NCBI GenBank assembly: GCA_046074525.1
Contig: JBJTOK010000079.1
Location: forward strand, 58,167 to 122,166
Origin: JAHEZL01 sp046074525
GTDB taxonomy: Bacteria; Bacteroidota; Bacteroidia; Flavobacteriales_C; GCA-002722245
Direction: 5' to 3'
Length of the DNA: 64,000 nt
The notes beneath the pieces are model-generated. The model ran no database searches. It saw only the letters and a list, made by a program, of their open reading frames with translations, and had not been told where the DNA came from. Shown here piece after piece: positions 26,825 through 35,495 of this stretch (position 1 is the stretch's first letter; each line of letters begins with the position of its first letter). Made by a program: the position numbers and the translations under genes.

Positions 26825-27448
26825 ATGAGAATATTTTTAGCAATAGTTTTTTTATTTCCCTTAGGATCATTTGCACAAGACAGTGCGAAAACGAAGCATT
26901 TTGTTGGTGCTGAGAGTGCACACGGATGCTTGAATTACAGCGCATTTTACAAGCAGGAAAAAGGCCGGGTGGCCTGGCTGATGAAAGCGGGATTTGCCCT
27001 TTCAAATTATCCGTATTTGGCAACTACGCAAGGCAAAGGTTTTAGCTTGGGCGCTCAATTCGACTGGAAATTCAACGAGAAGAAGAACTATTTCTTTTAT
27101 TCAGCCGCGCTTAATTTCAGAAACTATTTTCCACACTCCGGCAAAAATTTTTACGAGATGGAATACACGGATTCCATTTATTTGAAATACAATTTTAAGG
27201 AGTGGTATGATGTTACAAAGCATTTCAATCTTACGCTGGTCAACGGTGTTGGCTACAATTGGAATTTTTACCGTTTTAATTTTTCTGCACTTACAGGTGT
27301 TGAGCTGATGTACAGATATACCTATACTGAAAATGTAGTGAGGATTTATCAGATTCAGCGTGATGAAATCACACCTGCTACCCGTGAATCAAGCAAGTTT
27401 ATTGTATTGCCAGCATTGAATTTTTCATTGAATTATCAGATCAGATGA
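26825..27448 (+). CDS. Secreted, probably outer-membrane beta-barrel, protein of unknown function
   Basis: The ATG at 26825 was chosen over an upstream TTG because it gives a clean signal peptide, MRIFLAIVFLFPLGSFA, with Q next. The 207-residue product is rich in alternating aromatic strands (NYFFYSAALNFRNYF, FYRFNFSALTGVELMYRY) and ends LPALNFSLNYQIR, whose closing pattern is like that of small outer-membrane barrels. No family was recognised. Its last 4 bases overlap the start of the lipoprotein gene (ATGA), so the two are translationally coupled. Confidence 0.7.
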   Translation: MRIFLAIVFLFPLGSFAQDSAKTKHFVGAESAHGCLNYSAFYKQEKGRVAWLMKAGFALSNYPYLATTQGKGFSLGAQFDWKFNEKKNYFFYSAALNFRNYFPHSGKNFYEMEYTDSIYLKYNFKEWYDVTKHFNLTLVNGVGYNWNFYRFNFSALTGVELMYRYTYTENVVRIYQIQRDEITPATRESSKFIVLPALNFSLNYQIR

Positions 27449-27942
27449 GAAGAGTTCTCACATATCTTTTTATCGCCTTACTTTTTTCTGCGTGCTACAA
27501 AGAAACCAGGAAGCAGGGCTGCATGGACGAAGCAGCTGCCAATTACGATTTTTTTGCCGAGGACAGTTGCTGTTGTTTATACAAAAGCAAGCTCACGATT
27601 TGGTATGATACGCTGACTCGCGATAGTTTGAAAGCATTGGGTATAAAAGCCGTTTATTTTTATCAGGATGAATCGTGGCACGCGGAAGGGCATATTCCTT
27701 TAAGAACTGATTCGGTTGCGCCAACCTGCGGCAATGAAATACTGCAGGGTTCGGCTTTTCTGCATTTGGCCGGACAAGGTGTATCTACTAAGGTTAATGA
27801 GGGGGAAACCAAAACAATTAAAGTAGCGGTATATGGCGCTTATTCGGATACTTCTTTTCAGAAATCTGCTCAGGTAAAACTTTGGGAAAAAGAATTTGTT
27901 TTTGCACCGAAAGGCTGTCAGTACTGGCAATTGTCTTTCTGA
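27445..27942 (+). CDS. Lipoprotein with a Cys-Asp-rich N-terminal motif
   Basis: The 165-residue product has a lipoprotein signal ending LLFSAC (Cys 17). After the lipid anchor it has GCMDEAAANYDFFAEDSCC, which resembles the short GCTD-x-A-x-NYD-type cysteine motif repeated in many secreted Bacteroidota proteins and often suspected of binding calcium. The rest is predicted beta-rich. It overlaps the preceding gene by 4 bases, so a barrel plus lipoprotein pair is likely. The role is unknown. Confidence 0.68.
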   Translation: MRRVLTYLFIALLFSACYKETRKQGCMDEAAANYDFFAEDSCCCLYKSKLTIWYDTLTRDSLKALGIKAVYFYQDESWHAEGHIPLRTDSVAPTCGNEILQGSAFLHLAGQGVSTKVNEGETKTIKVAVYGAYSDTSFQKSAQVKLWEKEFVFAPKGCQYWQLSF

Positions 27943-30138
27943 TTATTTTTTCTTTTTTCCACCTATTTGCAGGAAATTGTAATACAAATTCGATTTCAGT
28001 TTGTCTTCGCTATCCCTGCCGTCTATTTTATAGGAATTATTGAAAATTATTTTCCCTTTTTCAATATCGGCTACAAGGATGTAGTGGTAAGTAAAATAAT
28101 CGGGAGTGGCGGCGTCTCCAATATAAAATGGAATGAGGAGAGGCATGTAATAGCTGTACATATTAAACAGGTACGGATCGGACATTGCATCAGCTTCTGT
28201 GATGGAAAAAATGCTGTTCCAGCCCAAATATTTTGTGTTGTGTTTTTGAAGGAGTAGTTGCGTAAGTTGATAATCGGTACTCAGCATGCTATCGAGATTA
28301 CGATGAATGTATAATTCATTGATAAAGGCATTGAGTCGGCTGATTTCATTGAAGGTGCTCACCTGTTTTGCATTGAGGAATTTTGAGTCGAGCAGCACCA
28401 CATCCACATTGGCTTTTTTACCGATGCTCTTGATCATCATGCTGTATTCCCTTCTTGCTTCTTCGGAGCGCACGGGATCAAACTCGTTAGTGCCCGATAC
28501 ATTGTTGATCTTGTAATAGCCGGGATCCACCATCACTAGTCGGGAGATATTGAGATGCTTAAACGTGCGCGGATTGTACTGAATCAATTGTTCCGAATAA
28601 TAATTTTTCGAGATGATGACATTTGTGTCTTTGTACACAAAAGCATTTTGGTAGGCAATACGGAACTCTGCTTCCTTGAATAAATCAACAAATGCGTAGC
28701 GTGTAATGATTTTTTCTTTTTCGGGTTGTTTGGTTTTCGTGTTTTTTTCTGCGACAAAAAGCACCGTGTCGGCAGTGATTTCTTTTGCCTGTTCACTGAA
28801 ATCCTTGCCGCCTGGATAATGGAGGCGCACCAGCTCATTCAGCAACTCATCGGCTTTTTTCTTTATGTCCTGACGATACGGATATTTGAAGTATTGCCGC
28901 CATAAAAATTCGCAGGCAATTACGTTAAGATCTGCCTTACTCAGATTTTGAATAAAGAAATGTACTTGCTGTGCTTCGCCTTCTACATTAATGTAAGAGG
29001 CCGTTACGTCTGAGAGAATGCTGGAGTTGTAATATTTCGACAGGAAATACAACGCATTGCCGATAGCGCTGTAGAGAAATTCACTTTCGGGATATTTCTG
29101 CAAGAGGGTATAAGCATGGTAAATCGCCATTTCATATTTGCGGTAGGTGATATAAATGGAGATGAGTTCGAAAGACGCGATATCGCGGATGAGTTCAAAT
29201 CTCGATTGCGGATGAATGAAATCTTTCCTGTCTTTGTTGCTCCACGAAGCAACTTTGCTCAGCACATTATTACGACGCTGCGAAATGTTGGGATGGGTAG
29301 AGGAATTGTTGTCATGTTCTTTTAATTCATTGACTTTCTTAAGGAAATAGGAAGAGGGAATAGTGAGGTTCGGCGTATTGAAAAACTTTGGATCGAAAGG
29401 AATTTGTTTGCGCAATGAAGAATATTGGAGCAAATCAAAAACAGCGCTGATACTTTCCAGACTATAAGACGACTGTTGAAGGATTTCCATGCCGAGTTCA
29501 TCTGCTTCCATTTCAAATTCCTTGCTGTAATTTTCCTGTTTCAGGATGTTTTCCTGCTCCTGCTGTACGTTGTAAGCATTTCTGTTGTGATTGCTTTTGT
29601 TCTCAATGTAAGGATTGAGTACATGTTTTTTCTTGAAGTGGGCAATTTCATGAGCGAGAATAAATGCCAGTTGTGCTTCGGTTTCCAGCTGTGCAATCAA
29701 TCCGATGTTGATGAGGACAACACCTTCATGTGTAGAAAAAGCATTGATGTATGGGGCTTTAACAGCGAAGAAATGCATTTTGGAAAAAGTCTCGGGATCG
29801 TTTTTCAGGAGTTCTTTTGCGACACCGGTGATGTATAAGCTCAAGCTATCATTGAAAACCACAGCGCCGCTTACGAGGAGTTCGGAAATACCATAACTGC
29901 TTTCAATGATGAATTTTTCCTTCTTCTTTTTTTCGCGCCAGTTGTCTTTTTTAGAAATTTCTTTTTTCTCTTCCTCCGCAATTCTCTTATCCATGGTTTT
30001 GATGATCACCTTGGGGATCTCTCCATTGCACTCAATGTTTTGATAGTGGTTGAAATCCACTACCTGAGCGGGCAGGAAGAAGGAGGAGAGAAGCAATGAA
30101 ACGAATAAAATATATTTTCCCTTACCAGAATTATCCAT
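27943..30138 (-). CDS. Secreted M48 family zinc metalloprotease
   Basis: The 731-residue protein has a signal peptide (MDNSGKGKYILFVSLLLSSF, ending near PAQ) and an M48 catalytic domain with AFILAHEIAHFKKKH (about residue 165) and a downstream EMEADELGMEIL segment that supplies the third zinc ligand. M48 members include BepA and HtpX, which act in protein quality control of the envelope. The long C-terminal half (about 350-731) is helical and then beta-rich, and I do not recognise it. It converges with the lipoprotein gene with no intergenic base between the two stop codons. Confidence 0.85.
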   Translation of the reverse strand: MDNSGKGKYILFVSLLLSSFFLPAQVVDFNHYQNIECNGEIPKVIIKTMDKRIAEEEKKEISKKDNWREKKKKEKFIIESSYGISELLVSGAVVFNDSLSLYITGVAKELLKNDPETFSKMHFFAVKAPYINAFSTHEGVVLINIGLIAQLETEAQLAFILAHEIAHFKKKHVLNPYIENKSNHNRNAYNVQQEQENILKQENYSKEFEMEADELGMEILQQSSYSLESISAVFDLLQYSSLRKQIPFDPKFFNTPNLTIPSSYFLKKVNELKEHDNNSSTHPNISQRRNNVLSKVASWSNKDRKDFIHPQSRFELIRDIASFELISIYITYRKYEMAIYHAYTLLQKYPESEFLYSAIGNALYFLSKYYNSSILSDVTASYINVEGEAQQVHFFIQNLSKADLNVIACEFLWRQYFKYPYRQDIKKKADELLNELVRLHYPGGKDFSEQAKEITADTVLFVAEKNTKTKQPEKEKIITRYAFVDLFKEAEFRIAYQNAFVYKDTNVIISKNYYSEQLIQYNPRTFKHLNISRLVMVDPGYYKINNVSGTNEFDPVRSEEARREYSMMIKSIGKKANVDVVLLDSKFLNAKQVSTFNEISRLNAFINELYIHRNLDSMLSTDYQLTQLLLQKHNTKYLGWNSIFSITEADAMSDPYLFNMYSYYMPLLIPFYIGDAATPDYFTYHYILVADIEKGKIIFNNSYKIDGRDSEDKLKSNLYYNFLQIGGKKKK

Positions 30139-30159
30139 AATTTAAAGATAAAGAAAAGC

Positions 30160-30167
30160 TACCTTTG
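30160..30167 (+). promoter_or_regulatory. -7 promoter element for the following secreted-protein gene
   Basis: TACCTTTG matches the Bacteroidota -7 consensus TAnnTTTG and lies 23 bases before the ATG. No convincing TTG is found 19 bases upstream, so this is a partial match. Confidence 0.4.
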
Positions 30168-30190
30168 TAAGACATCCGAAAAGAAGGAAC

Positions 30191-30850
30191 ATGCGTTTTT
30201 ATGTGTTTTTTATATTTTCATTTTGTTGTGCTGTTTTAAAGGCGCAGGTTCCCGGCTATCTTGGTAAAAAGAACATCGCATTTGTTGGGGGCAGGGCTTC
30301 AATGATTCCTGCATCTTTCTTTATTTATGATCCTTCCGACAGTAAATCGAATATTGATAAAACTGCTCTTTTCTGGAATCTTGGTGCTAAACGCATAATT
30401 GGTCGCTCGGGGACTATGGGACTGAGTGCGACTTATTTCAGGGATGATGTGTTCAATGCTAAGGTGACCGATAGAGTGCCTTCAGTGTTTTCAGGCTTTG
30501 ATGCAGTGGTGGATTTTCGCTCTTATTTTTATTCTGCAAAAGGAAGCATAGCGCCTGTTGGCAGGCACTTTCGCTATAACCTGATTTACTCGATGTATGA
30601 TGTGAAAACTATAGAGAACAAAATTCCTGTAGGCAAAGTAATGTTCTTCGGAGTAGGTTTGGGTACTGGATCTTCCCGTATTGTGAAAGATAAAATCTGG
30701 ATTGATTATGGCTGGGAATTCAACTGGCTTTTCAATGTTTATGATCAGCAGGATATGATCAAAGGCTGGGATTATAGCAGACAGGTGCAACGCAATTTGC
30801 AAAACTCTTATGGGGTTTATTTCAATTTGGCAGTGGGCTACGTTTATTAA
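30191..30850 (+). CDS. Secreted outer-membrane-type protein of unknown function
   Basis: The 219-residue product has a signal peptide, MRFYVFFIFSFCCAVLKA, cleaved before Q. Glycine-aromatic strands follow (LGAKRIIGRSGTMGLSATYF, YGVYFNLAVGYVY), ending in Tyr as in small outer-membrane barrels. No family was recognised. The gene is single, divergent from the M48 protease and convergent with kdsA. Confidence 0.65.
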   Translation: MRFYVFFIFSFCCAVLKAQVPGYLGKKNIAFVGGRASMIPASFFIYDPSDSKSNIDKTALFWNLGAKRIIGRSGTMGLSATYFRDDVFNAKVTDRVPSVFSGFDAVVDFRSYFYSAKGSIAPVGRHFRYNLIYSMYDVKTIENKIPVGKVMFFGVGLGTGSSRIVKDKIWIDYGWEFNWLFNVYDQQDMIKGWDYSRQVQRNLQNSYGVYFNLAVGYVY

Positions 30851-30878
30851 AGCATCTTTATCTCACCCCCAATCTTCC

Positions 30879-31694
30879 TTAAATCGCCTTTCTAATCCTC
30901 ACCAATTTCACCAACAAATCCTCCAGCAAATCCAGTTGCAGCATATTAGCACCATCCGATTTCGCCTCAGAAGGTTTGGGATGTGTTTCAATGAAAATGC
31001 CATCTGCGCCAACGGCGATGCCAGCTTTTGCAATGGTTTCGATGAGTTGCGGTTTTCCACCGGTAACACCTGAACTCTGATTGGGTTGCTGCAGGGAATG
31101 GGTAACATCGAGAACAACAGGATGTCCAAAGCTCCTCATTTCAGGGATGTTTCGGTAATCCACAATAAGATCCTGATAGCCGAAAGTATTTCCACGTTCA
31201 GTGAACCACACTTTATTATTACCGCTATCTACTATTTTTTGAGCGGCAAATTTCATGGCGCCGGAGTTTACGAATTGTCCTTTTTTTACGTTCACCACTT
31301 TCCCGGTTTGTGCTGCAGCGACCAACAAATCGGTTTGTCGGCAGAGGAAAGCAGGGATTTGCAATACATCTACATATTCGGCAGCAATCGCTGCGTCGGT
31401 GGTTTCGTGAATATCGGTGATGGTTGGGACTTTAAAAGTCTCCGAAACCTTGCGCAAAATCTTTAACGCTTTTTCATTCCCAATGCCTGTGAAGGAATCG
31501 GCTTTAGAGCGGTTGGCCTTCTTGAACGAACCTTTAAATATGTATGGAATTTCCAGCTTGTCGGTAATTTTAACAATCCTCTCTGCAATTTGCATGGCGA
31601 TTTCTTCGCCTTCAATGGCGCAGGGACCGGCAATTAAAAAGAAGTTTCCGGAGGAAGTGTGTTTGATGTTTGGCAGGTAAGAAATGTCGGTCAT
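30879..31694 (-). CDS. kdsA: 3-deoxy-8-phosphooctulonate synthase (KDO-8-P synthase)
   Basis: The 271-residue product has the KdsA signatures LIAGPCAIEGE, FKGSFKKANRSKADSF, TDIHET and GGKPQLIETIAKAGIAVGAD. It condenses phosphoenolpyruvate with arabinose-5-phosphate to give KDO-8-phosphate, the first committed step of the KDO branch of lipopolysaccharide synthesis. Length is standard. It is consistent with the presence of lptD nearby. kdsB and kdsD are not in the window. Confidence 0.96.
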   Translation of the reverse strand: MTDISYLPNIKHTSSGNFFLIAGPCAIEGEEIAMQIAERIVKITDKLEIPYIFKGSFKKANRSKADSFTGIGNEKALKILRKVSETFKVPTITDIHETTDAAIAAEYVDVLQIPAFLCRQTDLLVAAAQTGKVVNVKKGQFVNSGAMKFAAQKIVDSGNNKVWFTERGNTFGYQDLIVDYRNIPEMRSFGHPVVLDVTHSLQQPNQSSGVTGGKPQLIETIAKAGIAVGADGIFIETHPKPSEAKSDGANMLQLDLLEDLLVKLVRIRKAI

Positions 31695-31741
31695 GAGTTG
31701 AAATTTGGCTAAAGGTAAGTCAATTTATTTTTTTGCTTTAC

Positions 31742-31749
31742 TATTTTTG
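31742..31749 (+). promoter_or_regulatory. -7 element before the AlkZ-type gene
   Basis: TATTTTTG matches TAnnTTTG exactly and lies 4 bases before the ATG at 31754, which would give an almost leaderless transcript. No TTG is found at the expected -33 position. Confidence 0.3.
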
Positions 31750-31753
31750 AAAT

Positions 31754-32809
31754 ATGACTTTAAACGATATCGCCCAACTTCGGTTGAACAGCCAGCAACT
31801 CAATACCTCAATGTTTAGTTCTCCCAAAGAATTGGTTGAGTGGATGGGCGCTATGCAGGCGCAGGATTTTGAAATGTCGAAATGGGCTATTGGCAGCCGT
31901 TTGCCGGGAGTGACTGAGCAGCAGGTAGAGGAGGCGCTAAATAAGGGCGATATATTGAGGACGCATGTGCTGCGGCCAACCTGGCACCTCGTAGCCGTTG
32001 CCGATATCCGCTGGTTGCTGGAGCTAACGGGGCCGCGCGTGAAAGGGCTGATGAAATCATCGAATAAGGCGCTCGGACTCACTTCTGAAATATATGCCAA
32101 AAGTGCTAGAATCATTGAAAAGGCTTTGTTAAAGCATTCATCTCTCACCCGCGAAGAATTGATGAAAGAGATTTCTGCAGCGGGCATCAACACCGAAAAT
32201 TATCGTTCGGCCCATTTGATGATGAATGCCGAGCTGGATGCTTTGGTGTGCAGCGGTCCCGTGAAAGGCAAAAAACAAACTTACGCTCTCCTGGAAGAAA
32301 GGGCGGGAAAAGCTAAAAAGCTGTCGAAAGAAGAAGCGCTAGGCACTTTAGCCCGCAAATACTTCAGCAGCCATTCGCCGGCGACAATCAAGGATTTTAT
32401 ATGGTGGTCGGGTTTATCGGCGACAGAGGCCCGACAGGCATTGGATTTTGTGAAAGGCGATTTTATTTCCGAAACCATCGGTGCTGATACTTATTGGTTC
32501 AGTACAGTAAAATTCAGGAAGAAAGACTCTGTTCATTTTTTGCCATCTTTTGATGAATTTCTAATCAGTTATAAGGATAGGAGTGCTTCCATTGCTGTTG
32601 AGCATCAACGAAAAGCCTATACCGGCAACGGCATTTTCCGTCCGGTGGTAGTTGCCAATGGTCAAATTGTCGGCACGTGGAAAAGATCACTGAAAAAGGA
32701 TAAGGTTCTGCTGGAAACAGAGTATTTCACCAAAGGGGAAAAATACGAGCCGGAAAAGGCTATCGTTTCTTACGGACTATTTCTGGGTAAGAAGCCGGAA
32801 ATGCATTGA
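31754..32809 (+). CDS. Winged-helix protein of the AlkZ/YcaQ DNA glycosylase family
   Basis: The 351-residue protein matches the HTH_42 (winged helix DNA-binding) family, with the early segment LVEWMGAMQAQDFEMSKWAI and a conserved HVLRPTWHLV. The characterised members, AlkZ and E. coli YcaQ, are DNA glycosylases that unhook interstrand crosslinks with two polar residues in a Q-x-Q or Q-x-D motif. Here Gln35 and Gln37 form Q-A-Q. The remainder includes several winged-helix domains. It is transcribed alone, divergent from kdsA. The lesion repaired is not known. Confidence 0.82.
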   Translation: MTLNDIAQLRLNSQQLNTSMFSSPKELVEWMGAMQAQDFEMSKWAIGSRLPGVTEQQVEEALNKGDILRTHVLRPTWHLVAVADIRWLLELTGPRVKGLMKSSNKALGLTSEIYAKSARIIEKALLKHSSLTREELMKEISAAGINTENYRSAHLMMNAELDALVCSGPVKGKKQTYALLEERAGKAKKLSKEEALGTLARKYFSSHSPATIKDFIWWSGLSATEARQALDFVKGDFISETIGADTYWFSTVKFRKKDSVHFLPSFDEFLISYKDRSASIAVEHQRKAYTGNGIFRPVVVANGQIVGTWKRSLKKDKVLLETEYFTKGEKYEPEKAIVSYGLFLGKKPEMH

Positions 32810-32820
32810 AAAAGACGGGA

Positions 32821-32841
32821 TTGCTGCAGTACTTGCAGCAA
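32821..32841 (+). terminator. Weak stem-loop after the AlkZ-type gene
   Basis: Two 8-base complementary arms (32821-32828, 32834-32841) flank a 5-base loop. There is no T-tract, so it may only partly stop transcription. Confidence 0.35.
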
Positions 32842-32864
32842 ATCGCTTTATAATCAGCCCTGAA

Positions 32865-32895
32865 TTTGATTATCCTCTAAATTTTTATACTTTCG
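32865..32895 (+). promoter_or_regulatory. Promoter of the right-hand glycan operon
   Basis: TTTG (32865-32868), a 19-base spacer and TACTTTCG (32888-32895) match the Bacteroidota consensus with one mismatch in the -7 box. The first gene begins at 32926, about 24 bases past the expected transcription start. Confidence 0.55.
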
Positions 32896-32925
32896 CAATT
32901 CATTTTTCAGACTATTGCTCAACAC

Positions 32926-33849
32926 ATGATAGACCGCATTTTAAACAAGTTTTCCCCGCAAAGAAGGCACTTATTGTCGGAAATCAATGTATTAAAAAAT
33001 GAGCTGGAGACCACCAGGCAACTGCTTGGAAAACTGGCCTCGGAAATTTGCGCAAAAGACATCAGAAGCAGCGAATTCAAGGTGTATTCACAGTTTGGTG
33101 AGGATGGGATCATTCAATATCTCGTAAACAATGTGAAGATCGATAAGAAGATTTTTATTGAATTCGGTGTTGAAAATTATACAGAAGCCAATACCCGTTT
33201 TCTTCTTTTGAAGGATAACTGGAAAGGCCTGATCATTGATGGTTCCAAGGAATATATGGATTTCGTGAAGAGTCAGGATCTCTACTGGCGACATGATCTC
33301 ACAGCCGTTGCGCAATTCATTACCCGTGACAATATCAACGAGATTTTTGCAAAGCATGGATTCACCGGTGAAATAGGTATTCTGAGCGTTGATATTGATG
33401 GCAATGATTACTGGGTTTGGGAGCAAATCAATAATGTTGATCCTGCCATAGTAATTGCCGAATACAATAGCGTTTTCGGATATGAACATGCTATTACAGT
33501 GCCTTATATTCCTGATTTTTACCGCACCAATTATCATACTTCCAACCTCTACTGGGGTTGTTCTCTGAAAGCCCTCAATGTGCTGGCTGAGAGAAAGGGG
33601 TATGCTCTGGTAGGGTGCAATAATAACGGGAACAACTGCTTCTTCGTGAAGAAGAGTCTGTTGCCTGCACACATCCGCCAGTTAACAGTACAAGAAGCGT
33701 ACGTGGAAAGTAAGTACAGGGAGTCGAGAGATGAGAATGGGCAACTGACTTACATTACCGGCAAAGACAGGATGAAAGTGATCAAAGACATGGAAGTGGT
33801 TGATGTGGAGAAGAATGAGAAAAAGACTATAGCTCAATTATTAAGATAA
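32926..33849 (+). CDS. FkbM-like methyltransferase-fold protein of a glycan locus
   Basis: The 307-residue protein has a coiled-coil-like N-terminal stretch (to about 50), then YSQFGEDGIIQYL, FIEFGVENYTEANTRFLL and GLIIDGS, which resemble the SAM-binding core of FkbM-type methyltransferases. Later motifs are SVDIDGNDYWVWE and AEYNSVFG. Such proteins often occur in exopolysaccharide clusters, where a methyl transfer to a sugar is assumed. The Gly-rich motif I pattern is weakly conserved, so activity is uncertain. It is the first gene of the plus-strand glycan operon, 14 bases before the C-methyltransferase gene. Confidence 0.65.
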   Translation: MIDRILNKFSPQRRHLLSEINVLKNELETTRQLLGKLASEICAKDIRSSEFKVYSQFGEDGIIQYLVNNVKIDKKIFIEFGVENYTEANTRFLLLKDNWKGLIIDGSKEYMDFVKSQDLYWRHDLTAVAQFITRDNINEIFAKHGFTGEIGILSVDIDGNDYWVWEQINNVDPAIVIAEYNSVFGYEHAITVPYIPDFYRTNYHTSNLYWGCSLKALNVLAERKGYALVGCNNNGNNCFFVKKSLLPAHIRQLTVQEAYVESKYRESRDENGQLTYITGKDRMKVIKDMEVVDVEKNEKKTIAQLLR

Positions 33850-33863
33850 ATCGTTTAGTTACA

Positions 33864-35096
33864 ATGAATCTGACCAACTGCAGAATGTGCCACAGCAAAA
33901 ACATCAATATGTTTTTGGATTTGGGCCATCATCCACCCTCTGATGAATTCCGAAAAGCGGAAAGACTACATGAAGGAATTCCTCATTATCCATTGCAAAC
34001 CGTTATTTGTGAAGATTGCGGACTAGTGCAGCTGAACTATGTGGTTCCTGGAGAAATCCTTTACCAGAACGATTATCCGTATGAGTCGTCAATGACTAAA
34101 ACCGGAAAAATACATTTTACCGAGTTTGGAAATTCTGTTACTGAGCTTTTCAAGCTGGGTGGCAACGACCTGGTGATTGACGTGGGAAGTAATGTGGGTG
34201 TATTGCTGGAAGCTTTTAAAAATGCGGGAACCCGTATTCTCGGTGTTGACCCAGCTCCAAATATCTGCGAAATTGCCAATAAGGGCGGTATCCCTACGAT
34301 GAATGCTTTCTTTAATGAGAAAACTGCCGAGAAGGTATTGGCTGAACACGGTCCGGCATCAGTGATTACTGGTTCCAACGTTTTCGCCCACATCCATGAT
34401 CTCGATGATTTCATGAGAGGTATCAAGAAATTGCTCGTTCCCAACAAAGGGGTAATGATCATTGAGGCGCCGCACTTGCTGCACCTTATTGAAAACCTGG
34501 AGTACGATACCATTTACCACGAACACTATTCTTATATTTCTATAGAACCATTGATTCCTTTCGTCGAGAAATTCGGCATGGAACTGATCCGTGTTGACCA
34601 GAAGGATATTCATGGCGGATCTATTCGCTTCTACGTTTCCGGTAAGGGCAACTATCCTGTTCACGAAAGTGTAGGTAAAGTGCTGGCCGCAGAGAAGAAA
34701 GCAAAGATCAGAGACATCAATACGCTGAAAGAATTTGCTTTAAGGGTAGAGAAAAACCGTCAGGACCTGAGAATCCTGATTGCTAAACTGAAAAGTGAAG
34801 GCAAGCGAGTCGTTGCGGTAAGTGCTCCTGCAAAAGGAATGACTTTACTCAACTATGTGAAGCTGGGAAGAGAGAGTCTGGATTACGTGACCGAAAAATC
34901 AATGCTCAAGATAGGTCGCTTTACACCGGGCGATAACGTGCCTGTTTATCCCGATTCAAAACTGATGGAGGACAAACCGGATTATGCATTGTTGCTGGCC
35001 TGGAATTTCTCTGCAGAAATCATCAAGAACCTGAGCGAGTACCAAAAAGCAGGAGGGAAGTTTATTATTCCTATACCTGAACCTAAGATTGTTTAA
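33864..35096 (+). CDS. Sugar C-methyltransferase (TylCIII/NovU-type)
   Basis: The 410-residue product has the three-part layout of nucleotide-sugar C-methyltransferases: an N-terminal zinc-binding domain with CRMCHSK and CEDCG, a SAM-binding domain with VIDVGSNVGVLLEAF and a VFAHIHDL motif, and a C-terminal domain with VVAVSAPAKGMTLLNY. The family methylates a keto-sugar carbon, giving branched sugars. It is followed by cupin, aminotransferase and a second methyltransferase, which suggests a branched amino sugar pathway. Confidence 0.87.
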   Translation: MNLTNCRMCHSKNINMFLDLGHHPPSDEFRKAERLHEGIPHYPLQTVICEDCGLVQLNYVVPGEILYQNDYPYESSMTKTGKIHFTEFGNSVTELFKLGGNDLVIDVGSNVGVLLEAFKNAGTRILGVDPAPNICEIANKGGIPTMNAFFNEKTAEKVLAEHGPASVITGSNVFAHIHDLDDFMRGIKKLLVPNKGVMIIEAPHLLHLIENLEYDTIYHEHYSYISIEPLIPFVEKFGMELIRVDQKDIHGGSIRFYVSGKGNYPVHESVGKVLAAEKKAKIRDINTLKEFALRVEKNRQDLRILIAKLKSEGKRVVAVSAPAKGMTLLNYVKLGRESLDYVTEKSMLKIGRFTPGDNVPVYPDSKLMEDKPDYALLLAWNFSAEIIKNLSEYQKAGGKFIIPIPEPKIV

Positions 35097-35116
35097 TTTT
35101 TAAATAGAAAGCACGG

Positions 35117-35494
35117 ATGAAAAAGATTGATGTACCTGTATCTTTCGAAGATTCAAGAGGTAAAATCATTGATTTGGTTGAAAACGAAGAAATCAATGCC
35201 ATCACCAGAATTACATTTACAAAAGGTGCTGTTCGCGCCAATCACTACCATAAAAAAACTTACCAGTACAATTATGTAGTTAGTGGTAAAATCGAGCTGG
35301 TTACCCAGTTTGAAGATGGTCCGATTAATTCTGTTATCCTCGGTCCTGGCGATTTCGCACTTACAGTTCCTATGGAAAAACACGCGCTCAAAGCACATGA
35401 AGATGCTGATTTGCTGGTGTTCACCAGAGGTCCGCGTGGAGGAAAAGAATATGAATCGGATACTTTCCGTTTGGATGTACCTTTAATCAAGTAA
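35117..35494 (+). CDS. Cupin-domain protein, probably acting on a nucleotide sugar
   Basis: The 125-residue protein is a single small cupin barrel, with RANHYHKKTYQYNYVVSG as the first cupin motif (two His plus Tyr/Glu-type ligands) and GPGDFALTVPMEKHAL as the second. In glycan loci, small cupins are often sugar 3,4-ketoisomerases or epimerases. Similarity to FdtA/QdtA is plausible but not clear from sequence. It ends directly before the aminotransferase gene (1-base gap), consistent with co-translation and action on the same keto sugar. Confidence 0.75.
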   Translation: MKKIDVPVSFEDSRGKIIDLVENEEINAITRITFTKGAVRANHYHKKTYQYNYVVSGKIELVTQFEDGPINSVILGPGDFALTVPMEKHALKAHEDADLLVFTRGPRGGKEYESDTFRLDVPLIK

Positions 35495-35495
35495 G

